DNA of 64,000 bases from JAPORY01 sp965215385 (GTDB taxonomy: Bacteria > Pseudomonadota > Alphaproteobacteria > Rhodobacterales > Rhodobacteraceae), in NCBI GenBank assembly GCA_965215385.1, contig OZ244059.1, positions 310,001 through 374,000 on the forward strand, read 5' to 3'. The notes under the pieces were generated by a model. It made no database searches. It was given only the letters and a program-made list of their open reading frames with translations, and was not told the origin of the DNA. A program made the position numbers and the translations under genes. Position 1 is the first letter of the stretch. Each line of letters opens with the position of its first letter. Shown in pieces: positions 9,561-17,747 of this stretch.

Positions 9561-11081
9561 TTACCCGACGGAGCCCTCAAGAGAAATTGCGACAAGCTGC
9601 TGGGCTTCCATAGCAAACTCCATGGGTAACTCTTGCAGCACGTCTTTGCAAAAGCCATTAACCACCAAAGCAACCGCCTCCTCCTCATCCATTCCGCGAG
9701 CCCGACAGTAAAACAGTTGATCTTCGTCAACCTTGGAGGTTGTTGCCTCATGTTCGACCCGAGATGAATTATTCTTCACTTCAATGTAAGGGACCGTATG
9801 AGCACCGCATTGATCGCCGATGAGAAGGCTATCACACTGGGTATAATTGCGGCTGCTCTGCGCCCGCGGATGCATTGAAACCAAGCCGCGATAAGTGTTT
9901 TGCGCCTTCCCAGCACTGATTCCCTTCGAAACAATGCGCGACCTCGTGTTGCGGCCGAGGTGAACCATCTTGGTTCCGGTATCAGCTTGCTGACAATTAT
10001 TGGTGATCGCAATCGAATAAAACTCACCTTGGGATTCATTGCCACGCAAAATGCATGACGGATACTTCCAAGTCACTGCCGAACCGGTCTCTACTTGGGT
10101 CCACATGACCTTCGCACGATCCCCGCGACAATCCGCTCGTTTGGTAACGAAGTTAAAAATTCCCCCGACACCGTTTTCGTCTCCGGGATACCAATTTTGC
10201 ACGGTGGAGTATTTTACTTCTGCATCTTCCTCTGCCACGATTTCCACCACCGCAGCATGAAGTTGCGATGTATCGCGTTGTGGTGCGGTGCATCCCTCCA
10301 AATAACTGACGTAGGCCCCCTTGGCGGCAATGATTAGCGTGCGTTCAAACTGACCAGTGTTCTCGGCATTGATACGGAAATAGGTCGACAACTCCATCGG
10401 ACATCGAACATTCTCCGGAACGTACACAAATGAACCATCAGAGAACACCGATGAATTCAAAGTCGCATAGTAGTTGTCCGACATTGGCACGACCGAACCA
10501 AGATACTTCTTTACCAATTCAGGATGTTCTTGGACCGCCTCAGAAAACGAACAAAAGATGACACCGGCTTTCTTTAGCTCCGCTTGAAAGGTCGTGCCGA
10601 CCGAAACCGAATCGAAAACTGCGTCAACTGCAACTTTGCGACTTTCCGGTGCCGAGGTTTCCTCAACCGCAACCCCCGCCAGAAGCATTTGTTCCTTGAG
10701 TGGTATGCCTAATTTTTCGTAGGTCGCGAGGAGCTTGGGATCAACTTCGTCCAGAGACTTTGGTTTGTTTTCCATGCTCTTGGGACGCGCATAGTAATAT
10801 TGGTCCTGAAAGTCGATCTGCGGATAATTGACCATCGCCCAACTAGGTTCGCTAACCTGTAACCAGCGCTCATAGGCCTGGAGGCGCCAATCCGTCATCC
10901 ATTCTGGCTCGTTATTTTTTTCCGAAATCAGTCGAACAATATCCGCCGTCAATCCCTTCGGGGCATATTCCGTTTCGATGTCAGTTTCCCAGCCATGCTT
11001 ATACGTGCCGATTTCTCTGACTGCGTCCACGGTTTCTTGGTCAACGCCTTCCTTGACTTGGATTTGTTCTAGAACAGTCAT
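9561..11081 (-). CDS. sufB: SufB, Fe–S scaffold complex subunit
   Basis: Core scaffold on which nascent Fe–S clusters are built, 506 residues against about 495 in E. coli. Conserved blocks are present: the YYARPKSMENKPKSLDEVDP region, PENVRCPMELSTYFRINA, the beta-helix strand with YLEGCTAPQRD (whose cysteine corresponds to the sulfur-handling region), and the C-terminal SRVEHEATTSKVDEDQLFYC with the conserved Glu/His/Cys set used for cluster assembly. It starts 13 bases after the upstream desulfurase stop codon. The gap to sufC is the largest in the operon. Confidence 0.96.
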   Translation of the reverse strand: MTVLEQIQVKEGVDQETVDAVREIGTYKHGWETDIETEYAPKGLTADIVRLISEKNNEPEWMTDWRLQAYERWLQVSEPSWAMVNYPQIDFQDQYYYARPKSMENKPKSLDEVDPKLLATYEKLGIPLKEQMLLAGVAVEETSAPESRKVAVDAVFDSVSVGTTFQAELKKAGVIFCSFSEAVQEHPELVKKYLGSVVPMSDNYYATLNSSVFSDGSFVYVPENVRCPMELSTYFRINAENTGQFERTLIIAAKGAYVSYLEGCTAPQRDTSQLHAAVVEIVAEEDAEVKYSTVQNWYPGDENGVGGIFNFVTKRADCRGDRAKVMWTQVETGSAVTWKYPSCILRGNESQGEFYSIAITNNCQQADTGTKMVHLGRNTRSRIVSKGISAGKAQNTYRGLVSMHPRAQSSRNYTQCDSLLIGDQCGAHTVPYIEVKNNSSRVEHEATTSKVDEDQLFYCRARGMDEEEAVALVVNGFCKDVLQELPMEFAMEAQQLVAISLEGSVG

Positions 11082-11094
11082 CTGATTCTCCCTA

Positions 11095-12192
11095 TTAAAC
11101 CGTGCGCTCGCGAAACTTTTTTTCTCTCTCTAGCCATATCTTACAAAAGTCGATTATCTTGTCCTCGGTACTATCGGGTCCCAAAGACACCCGGACCGCA
11201 TTTGCAGCCAAACTCTCAGAGTATCCCATTGCTTGCAGGATCCGGCTATGTCGAATTTTTCCGCTTGAGCAAGCGGAGCCAGCACTGATGGAAAAGCCGG
11301 CTAAATCCATTTGGATAACTTGGGATTCAGCTTTCCATCCTTCGCTGATGAAGCAACTTGTGTTTGGTAGACGGGTCTTGTTCCTGCCAACAAACATAAT
11401 CCGCTTTGCTTTCGACTCAAGGATTGCCTCAAGCTTATTTCGATTCGCCGCGATTTTCTTCCAGACACCATTCTTGAGATCCGCCATTGCTGCCGATATT
11501 GCCGCGCCAAAGCCAATTATGCCAAGAACATTTTCCGTCCCTGAGCGTCGACTCTTTTCCTGCCCACCGCCTTGAGCCAGCACCGGACAATCAATCCCGC
11601 TTCGGACAATCAAGGCTCCTACCCCTTTTGGTCCACCAAACTTATGGGCTGAAAGGATCGCAAAATCGGCACCGCTGTCTGTAAAGGAAAAATGTAGTCG
11701 CCCGATGATTTGCGTTAGATCGACCAGAAGGCGTGATGTCAAACCGCGCGGGGTCGTCCACCCGCCGAGAGTCTTTTGTGGAAATTGGGAAACAACTCCA
11801 GTTTCTGAATTTGCCAATCCAAAAGCAAACACAGAATTAGCCCCAATCGCCGTTAGAGCTAGGTCCTCACCACTATCGTTCCGAACATATGTTGCCGACT
11901 GATGGTAAGCCCACAGAGCCTCATGGGCGGTATCGTCGATCACAACCGCACTTGGCCAATGGCCCAAAATTCTTGCTGCCTCCGTCGCTCCCGAGGTGAA
12001 TGTAATCTCTGTGGTCTTGCAGTCGAGTGCCGACGCAATCTGCTCTCTGGCTTGTTCAACTAACCCCCGTGCTTGTCGACCGTGCCAATGTGTTGATGAC
12101 GGATTACCGACCGCATCCATGGCTGAAATCATCGCCTCTCTCGCCACTTGCCGCAATGGCATCGATGCGTTGTAGTCAAAATATTCACGCAT
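11095..12192 (-). CDS. NifS/IscS-like cysteine desulfurase in the suf operon
   Basis: Second PLP-dependent cysteine desulfurase of the cluster, 365 residues, so shorter than IscS (about 404). The N-terminus YFDYNASMPL matches the family start, the PLP lysine is K184 in LSAHKFGGPKG and the catalytic cysteine is C308 in SISAGSACSSGK, set in the longer flexible loop of the group I (NifS/IscS) type. It lies between the IscR-like regulator (7-base gap) and sufB (13-base gap). Alphaproteobacterial suf operons often carry both this type and SufS, one at each end; how they divide the work is not clear. It may not need a SufE partner, which would make up for the lack of a visible sufE. Confidence 0.88.
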   Translation of the reverse strand: MREYFDYNASMPLRQVAREAMISAMDAVGNPSSTHWHGRQARGLVEQAREQIASALDCKTTEITFTSGATEAARILGHWPSAVVIDDTAHEALWAYHQSATYVRNDSGEDLALTAIGANSVFAFGLANSETGVVSQFPQKTLGGWTTPRGLTSRLLVDLTQIIGRLHFSFTDSGADFAILSAHKFGGPKGVGALIVRSGIDCPVLAQGGGQEKSRRSGTENVLGIIGFGAAISAAMADLKNGVWKKIAANRNKLEAILESKAKRIMFVGRNKTRLPNTSCFISEGWKAESQVIQMDLAGFSISAGSACSSGKIRHSRILQAMGYSESLAANAVRVSLGPDSTEDKIIDFCKIWLEREKKFRERTV

Positions 12193-12199
12193 TTGAACC

Positions 12200-12670
12200 T
12201 TAGTTGGCGTAGTCCGCTTCCACGACCGTCCGCAATTCGGGAAGCGCTGGGCATGGCTTTAGATTATTCTGTACAATGTCTGAAAGCCGTGTCTGGTGTA
12301 GATAGACGTAGACGTGCGCACTCAAACCTTCCCACAGGCGATTAGCCAGTGACTGCGCTTTGGTACCCGAAACCGCGCCAGAGGCTGATCGACCAGTTTG
12401 TAACGCATTGACAGATTCATCAACTGCCGCCAACACATCGACAATCCGGATTTGAAATGCCGGTCGTGCCAACCGATAACCGCCCCTGCGCCCGCGAATC
12501 GCTTCGACAAGTTTTGCGCGGCGCAATTTGACAAAAAGTTGTTCCAAATACGGCAGCGAGATATTCTGGCGTTCAGAAATCTCACCCAAAGTAATAAATC
12601 CGTTTGCGGAGTGAAGGGAAAGATCACACATAGCGATCATTGCATACCTTCCTTTGGTTGAGAGTTTCAC
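12200..12670 (-). CDS. iscR: Rrf2/IscR-family regulator without cluster-ligand cysteines
   Basis: Winged-helix regulator of 156 residues, first gene of the suf operon. The start chosen is the GTG at 12670, giving the classic IscR beginning VKLSTKGRYAM; an in-frame extension to 12730 has no family support. The helix-turn-helix region (SERQNISLPYLEQLFVKLRR, RGRRGGYRL) is well conserved. In E. coli IscR, three cysteines and a histidine bind the [2Fe-2S] cluster; the matching region here (LQTGRSASGAVSGTKAQSL, then ANRLW) has none of them. Only a cysteine near residue 15 and one in the KPCPALPE tail remain. Alphaproteobacterial IscR proteins with unusual cluster ligation are known, so it may bind a cluster differently or act as an apo-regulator. 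Confidence 0.88.
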   Translation of the reverse strand: MKLSTKGRYAMIAMCDLSLHSANGFITLGEISERQNISLPYLEQLFVKLRRAKLVEAIRGRRGGYRLARPAFQIRIVDVLAAVDESVNALQTGRSASGAVSGTKAQSLANRLWEGLSAHVYVYLHQTRLSDIVQNNLKPCPALPELRTVVEADYAN

Positions 12671-12778
12671 CGCTTTACTCCCAATCGTCCGAACGCATCC
12701 CGCATCAAAAGTTCTCCAAAAACTTGACAATTGCGCCCGGAGTCGCTACCATGCGCGGACACTATCAGGCTACCGCTC

Positions 12779-12799
12779 AATTTAGAACGATTCTAAATT
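12779..12799 (-). promoter_or_regulatory. ICE-type (Irr) palindrome on the suf promoter
   Basis: Perfect inverted repeat with 9-base arms (AATTTAGAA and TTCTAAATT) around a 3-base centre CGA. The inner TTTAGAA-N3-TTCTAAA equals the iron control element bound by Irr in rhizobia and related alphaproteobacteria. It covers the -10 hexamer of the suf promoter, so bound protein would be expected to block RNA polymerase. Direct sight of the palindrome; Irr binding is inference. Confidence 0.75.
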
Positions 12800-12818
12800 C
12801 TTCCTTCATTCGTGTCAA
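12790..12818 (-). promoter_or_regulatory. sigma70-type promoter of the iscR–suf operon
   Basis: On the minus strand a consensus -35 TTGACA (12818-12813) is followed after exactly 17 bases by -10 TAGAAT (12795-12790). Transcription would start near 12783 and leave a leader of about 110 bases before the iscR GTG. The -10 lies inside the ICE-type palindrome. Confidence 0.75.
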
Positions 12819-12868
12819 TTGGTAGCTATCGACTTACGAGCCACAATTTTCCCGAATAAGGATTATTC

Positions 12869-13522
12869 ATGCCTGAGGTGATTTTCGCTGGCCCACAAGG
12901 TCGCTTGGAGGGTCGTTATCATCAGCAGCGCAGCAAAGATGCTCCGCTTGCAATAATCTTACATCCGCATCCGCAGTTTGGTGGCACGATGAACCACAAA
13001 GTCGTGTATAGCTTGCATTACGCCTTCTTCAATATGGGCTTCACCGTATTACGATTTAATTTTCGCGGTGTTGGTCGCAGTCAGGGGGAGTATGATCAAG
13101 GTATCGGTGAGCTGAGCGATGCCGCCGCCGCTTTGGACTATCTACAGGCATTACACAACAACGCCAAACACTGCTGGGTTGCGGGTTTCTCGTTTGGCGC
13201 TTGGATTGGGATGCAACTCCTTATGCGTCGTCCCGAAGTTACCGGATTTATTTCAGTATCCCCGCCGGCCAATCTCTATGACTTTTCATTTCTGGCGCCG
13301 TGTCCTTCTTCTGGACTGATTATTAATGGGCTCGCCGACCGGGTGGCCCCGCCTGAAGATACTTCAGAACTTGTCAGTCGCTTGCACGAGCAACGTGGAA
13401 TTACCATCACCCACCAAGAAATCGAAGACGCTGATCATTTCTTCAAAAATCAGCACTTAGAAACCCTCGTGACAAATGTGACGGCGTACGTAACGAAGAG
13501 ACTGACCGAATCAACCCGTTAA
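12869..13522 (+). CDS. COG2945-type alpha/beta hydrolase
   Basis: Cytosolic alpha/beta-fold hydrolase, 217 residues, of the COG2945 group found near suf genes in many alphaproteobacteria. Visible features are HPHPQFGGTMNHKV (oxyanion region), FNFRGVGRSQG, the nucleophile elbow GFSFGAWIG (Ser at about residue 112), an acid-bearing loop GLADRVAPPEDT, and the catalytic histidine in EDADHFF. Substrate unknown. The start ATG has a good Shine–Dalgarno AAGGA. It is divergent from the iscR operon, and the shared intergenic region holds the ICE-type palindrome, so iron control of this gene is possible but unproven. Confidence 0.85.
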   Translation: MPEVIFAGPQGRLEGRYHQQRSKDAPLAIILHPHPQFGGTMNHKVVYSLHYAFFNMGFTVLRFNFRGVGRSQGEYDQGIGELSDAAAALDYLQALHNNAKHCWVAGFSFGAWIGMQLLMRRPEVTGFISVSPPANLYDFSFLAPCPSSGLIINGLADRVAPPEDTSELVSRLHEQRGITITHQEIEDADHFFKNQHLETLVTNVTAYVTKRLTESTR

Positions 13523-13686
13523 GTCCCGACCGCACTTTGCAGGCAGCCCTGTCTTCACTGCGCAAGGAAGCAACCGTTACAGTTTGGATTTTCGTGGTCA
13601 GTCTTGCCCTAGCTTAGCGCAGCAAGGAAAGGATTTTCCTGAGGCGATCAGTATCGTTTTCACCGATTGAACTGTCCCCCACCGAT

Positions 13687-13974
13687 TTATTCAGTGATCT
13701 CGATGATCATCAGTTCTCTTTCCGATGCGCCTTTCGCAAAACTCAATGCTTTCTGATAAGTTTCCGACTCGTAACACTGCTGCGCCAACTCGACCGAATC
13801 AAACTCGACGACGACGTTCCGCGGTCGAGCTTTGCCCTCCAGTTGCACAAATCGACCGCCGCGCGCCAAGAAGTCACCGCCGTGTTCAGCAATAGCTTCC
13901 GTCGCGAGTGCCGCATACTTTGAATATGCCTCCTCATCAATAACCGTGACGTGCGCAATCCAAAGTGCACCCAT
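13687..13974 (-). CDS. DUF1330 family protein
   Basis: Small cytosolic protein of 95 residues, a full-length DUF1330 (dimeric alpha–beta barrel fold). It shows the family pattern: an aromatic/hydrophobic first strand (LWIAHVTVIDEEAYSKYAAL), GGDFLARGGRF in the middle and RNVVVEFDSVELAQQCYES towards the end. No enzymatic activity is established for the family. It starts 3 bases after the alaS stop codon and is probably co-transcribed with it. Confidence 0.85.
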   Translation of the reverse strand: MGALWIAHVTVIDEEAYSKYAALATEAIAEHGGDFLARGGRFVQLEGKARPRNVVVEFDSVELAQQCYESETYQKALSFAKGASERELMIIEITE

Positions 13975-13977
13975 TTC

Positions 13978-16641
13978 TCATCCTCCCAAGAATTGTTCTA
14001 CCGCCGAAATCGCTTCATTTATCTTGGACTGATCATGGCCGCCGCCTTGCGCAAAGTCGGGGCGTCCACCGCCACCTTTACCGCCGAGTTCCGCGACGGC
14101 AGTACGCACCACATCGACCGCCGATAACCGATCCTTCAGATCTTCGGTTATGCCTGACACCACCGCAACTTTATCGTTCGTTCGTGACAGCAGCAGCACG
14201 ACGCCGTTTTGAAGTCGTTGTTTGTGTTGGTCAACTATTGCGGGCAACTCTTTCGGCGTTACCTCGGTTAACACCGTAGCGAAGAACGTTATTCCATTCA
14301 ATGTTTTTGTTCTACCTTTGTGAGCCAAATCGCTCCCTGTGACTGCGGCATTTCGTCGAAGCGTGTTTATCTCACTCTGCAAGCTGCGGTTGCGTTCAAT
14401 GAGAGTCAGCTGTTTTTCTTTGGCATCTGCTATGCTCTGCGCCTTCAACTTGTCTCGAAACCATGCAAAGGCCGCTGCTTGACGTTGCAACCAGTCGAAT
14501 GCAGACTCGCCAGTGTAGGCTTCAATCCGCCGCACACCTGCAGCGGAGGCGGTATCCTGAACGACGACAAAGACTCCTATTTGCCCAGTGTGGGATACGT
14601 GCGTACCGCCGCAGAGCTCGAGTGAATACTTGTCGCCATGCAGTCCCCTACCCGTGCCGTCGCGTTGTCCGATACCGACCACCCTAACTTCATTGTCATA
14701 CTTCTCGCCAAATAGTGCTAGGGCACCGAGTTCCTGCGCGGCATCTGCGGCCATCACATGCGTTTCAACGCGGGAATTTTGTCGGATCATCAGATTCACA
14801 TCCGCTTGGATTCGATACAATTCATCATCGGTTAACGGTTTCGAATGGTTAAAATCAAACCGAATTCGACCTTCATCATTCAACGAACCTCGTTGGGCAA
14901 CATGATCGCCAAGCAGGTCACGTAACGCCTGATGCAACAAGTGAGTCGCAGAATGGCTACTGCTCACCGACGTCCGTCGCGAACGGTCAACTTCTAAAAT
15001 AACAGAGTCGCCAACATGCAGCGCCCCCTCTAAAACAGTCACTGAATGATAAATGAGGCCAAGTGCCTTTTGCGTGTTTGTCACCGATAATCGGCCATTG
15101 TCGCAGCCGATCTGCCCGGTATCACCAACTTGACCGCCTCCTTCCGCATAGAACGGCGTTTGATTAAGGAAGAGTTTGGCCGCCTCCCCTTGCCTTATAC
15201 AGTTGACCAGTTTGTTATCTTGCAGCAGCGCAATAACCTGTCCCTGCGCAGTCGTCGTTTTGTATCCGATAAATTCTGTGACGCCATGTTTTTCCAAGAG
15301 ATCAAACCAGTGTTCCGAGTCCGCGGTGTCGCCAGAGCCAGACCAAGCTTGACGAGCTCGTCGTTTTTGCGCGGCCATTGATGAATCGAAACCATCAACA
15401 TCAACGTTGCGGTTGCGATCACGCAATGCATCTTGCGTTAGATCAATTGGAAAACCGTAAGTATCATAGAGTTTGAAGGCGGCTTCCCCCGGCAAGTCGG
15501 CCCCATTCGGAAGTTTGGCCACCTCTGCTTCCAGTAATTTAAGTCCGCGCTCTAACATCCGCTGGAATCGTGTTTCTTCTGACTTTACCGCTTCTGATAT
15601 TAGGTTTTGCAACTCAATTAATTCCGGGTAAGCCGCGCCCATTTGTTCCGTCAATGTCGGCACCAACTGGTGAATAACTGGCTCGGTAGCACCGAGCAGG
15701 TGCGCGTGTCGCATGGCTCGACGCATAATCCGGCGAAGCACGTAACCGCGGCCTTCATTTGCAGGCATAACGCCGTCGACAAGCAAGAAAGCGATTGACC
15801 GAAGGTGATCGGCAATCACTCGATGATGTGTTTTCTCGCGACCATAGGGTTCGGTGCCGGTAAGATCGGCCGAAGCTTCAATCAAGCGTCGAAAAAGGTC
15901 AGTTCCATAGTTATCGTTGGTACCTTGCAGCAAAGCCGCAACTCTCTCAATACCCATGCCGGTATCAATGGATTGCGAAGCCAGATTAGTTTGTGTGCCG
16001 TTCGCATCTTGTTCAAATTGCATAAAGACAAGGTTCCAGATCTCAACAAAGCGATCACCGTCTTCATCTTTACTACCCGGGGGACCACCGAAATATTGCT
16101 CGCCGTGATCAAAAAAAATCTCAGTGCAAGGGCCGCAGGGACCAGTCGCCCCCATCATCCAAAAGTTGTCGGTAGTATCGATTCGCAGTATTCGATCGTC
16201 ATTCAATCCTGCTACTTGTTTCCAAGCGCTGACGGCATCCTCATCAGAATGATAGACGGTAACCAACAGACGATCCTTAGGAATATCGAACTCATTGGTA
16301 ATGAGTTTCCAAGCAAATTCGATGGCTTCCAGCTTGAAATAGTCGCCAAAGGAAAAATTGCCAAGCATCTCAAAAAACGTGTGATGACGAGCAGTATAAC
16401 CGACGTTATCAAGGTCATTATGCTTGCCACCAGCTCGGACGCACTTCTGGGCAGTAACGGCTCTTTTATACTGTCGCGTCTCTAAACCCGTAAAAATGTT
16501 CTTGAACTGGACCATGCCAGAATTTGTAAAAAGCAGGGTCGGATCATTTCTTGGGACTAATGGGGAACTTGCGACAATCTCGTGATCCAGTTTGGCAAAA
16601 TAATCCAAGAAGGTAGATCGAATTTCATTAAGGCTGTTCAT
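13978..16641 (-). CDS. alaS: alanyl-tRNA synthetase
   Basis: Charges tRNA-Ala; 887 residues, against 876 in E. coli. The N-terminal class II catalytic domain begins SLNEIRSTFLDYFAKLDHEIV with the motif-2 region HNDLDNVGYTARHHTFFEMLGNF, and FWMMGATGPCGPCTEIFFDHG (in two blocks) is the AlaRS-typical loop. The editing domain carries the metal-binding SATHLLHQ histidine pair and the CGGTHVSHTG cysteine/histidine pair. The C-terminal C-Ala domain ends with the glycine-rich GGKGGGGRPDFAQGGG. All required residues appear present, so both charging and editing should work. Confidence 0.98.
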   Translation of the reverse strand: MNSLNEIRSTFLDYFAKLDHEIVASSPLVPRNDPTLLFTNSGMVQFKNIFTGLETRQYKRAVTAQKCVRAGGKHNDLDNVGYTARHHTFFEMLGNFSFGDYFKLEAIEFAWKLITNEFDIPKDRLLVTVYHSDEDAVSAWKQVAGLNDDRILRIDTTDNFWMMGATGPCGPCTEIFFDHGEQYFGGPPGSKDEDGDRFVEIWNLVFMQFEQDANGTQTNLASQSIDTGMGIERVAALLQGTNDNYGTDLFRRLIEASADLTGTEPYGREKTHHRVIADHLRSIAFLLVDGVMPANEGRGYVLRRIMRRAMRHAHLLGATEPVIHQLVPTLTEQMGAAYPELIELQNLISEAVKSEETRFQRMLERGLKLLEAEVAKLPNGADLPGEAAFKLYDTYGFPIDLTQDALRDRNRNVDVDGFDSSMAAQKRRARQAWSGSGDTADSEHWFDLLEKHGVTEFIGYKTTTAQGQVIALLQDNKLVNCIRQGEAAKLFLNQTPFYAEGGGQVGDTGQIGCDNGRLSVTNTQKALGLIYHSVTVLEGALHVGDSVILEVDRSRRTSVSSSHSATHLLHQALRDLLGDHVAQRGSLNDEGRIRFDFNHSKPLTDDELYRIQADVNLMIRQNSRVETHVMAADAAQELGALALFGEKYDNEVRVVGIGQRDGTGRGLHGDKYSLELCGGTHVSHTGQIGVFVVVQDTASAAGVRRIEAYTGESAFDWLQRQAAAFAWFRDKLKAQSIADAKEKQLTLIERNRSLQSEINTLRRNAAVTGSDLAHKGRTKTLNGITFFATVLTEVTPKELPAIVDQHKQRLQNGVVLLLSRTNDKVAVVSGITEDLKDRLSAVDVVRTAVAELGGKGGGGRPDFAQGGGHDQSKINEAISAVEQFLGG

Positions 16642-17076
16642 GATACCCTAGTTCTCAAAATTGTAGGCGTTTTGGCGAGATCGGCCTGCTTTGACCAGAA
16701 ACTCAATCAATAGTTCGCACCAAGACTGTGTCCTGCCGCTACAAGGGCAACATTTAGGTTGCGAATCTGGGTTAACGCGTGTCTCAGTAGGCAAGCGTAC
16801 AGTTCGGATGGCAAGTAGAATCTTGCACGGTACATGTCAACAAAATACGAGAACTGTGCTTGGCGTCCTCACGAATGCTCGGCGTTCGTTAGACGCATCT
16901 CACGGGGTATGAGAAAAAGGAGAGGAAACTCGCCTGATCTTCAGAAATATTGACGCACCGCCGCGCATTCTGACAAAATCAAACCAACACCGGGCACCCG
17001 ACCTTATATCTTGTCCGAGGGCTACCTTTAGACCCCGGTGGCACTTCGCAGCACAAGCGACGATTAGCCGTTCATC
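16642..17076. other. intergenic stretch between alaS and the small secreted-protein gene
   Basis: About 435 bases. I see no open frame with protein-like composition, no hairpin followed by a T-run, and no palindrome of note. It must contain the alaS promoter on the minus strand, but I could not pick convincing hexamers. Confidence 0.5.
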
Positions 17077-17427
17077 CTATCGTATTCGAAATGTGACCGA
17101 GTTACCTTGCCCTCGATCCGCTGAAAAACGAATTCGGTTGTTGGTCGCATAAACAGTTTGACAATCGTACGCTAGTTCACTCCGTCCCCAGACCAACGTG
17201 CGGCAGAAATAGTTGTCTTTCCAAGTCCACGTCCCGTTAACGGGCTGGCCTAAGCCACGACCGGTTACTTCTCCCGACAGTAATACCTCCAGTTGTACAA
17301 ACGGAACTTTGAGTTTCTTGTCTTGAACGAGCTTAACGAATGATGACCGATCATCGATCGGTTTGAAATCTGCGACAGCGGGAGTCGCGATTATCGTTGA
17401 TAGAAAAAATGCCAGTAGAATATGCAT
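17077..17427 (-). CDS. small secreted protein, 'dihydrodipicolinate reductase-like' family of Rhodobacterales
   Basis: Periplasmic protein of 116 residues with a clear Sec signal peptide ending about AVA-D20. The mature part contains RGLGQPVNGTWTWKDNYFCRTL and ELAYDCQTV, with two cysteines about 19 residues apart that could form a disulfide. It resembles short secreted proteins often labelled dihydrodipicolinate reductase in Rhodobacterales by mis-transfer; it has no DapB features and should not be called that. Function unknown. It stands alone, about 650 bases from alaS on one side and about 320 from the P450 gene on the other. Confidence 0.65.
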   Translation of the reverse strand: MHILLAFFLSTIIATPAVADFKPIDDRSSFVKLVQDKKLKVPFVQLEVLLSGEVTGRGLGQPVNGTWTWKDNYFCRTLVWGRSELAYDCQTVYATNNRIRFSADRGQGNSVTFRIR

Positions 17428-17747
17428 AGCAAAGGCCGTTAGCGTGTCGTGTAATTTCCATTTAGTGAGACGGGCAACTAAATCAATTTAGCAGCGGCAT
17501 TTTTCTGAGGATAGCATTACAATTGTCTCCCACCGTCGAGAGGTTTGGTCGGAACGGGGTGCATATCGAACTGTCAAACGAGACAGTGCCCACAACACGA
17601 GGTCTTTTTCCGCAGCAATAGCAAATTACTCACGACGCTAACAGCCACTAAATAAGTCGGTGGCGAAGTGCATCAATCAATTCAAAGCTAGTTGACCGTT
17701 AGGTTCCGGCTATCCAATACCAGATCGCCAAGGTCTATGGCCGCTAC
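17428..17747. other. intergenic stretch upstream of the small secreted-protein gene
   Basis: About 320 bases, between the P450 stop and the start of the secreted-protein gene (both minus strand). No open frame of note and no clear terminator for the P450 gene. Confidence 0.5.

Noticed and set aside
17077..17427. Annotation as dihydrodipicolinate reductase
   Set aside because: Too short, has a signal peptide and lacks the DapB nucleotide-binding and catalytic motifs.
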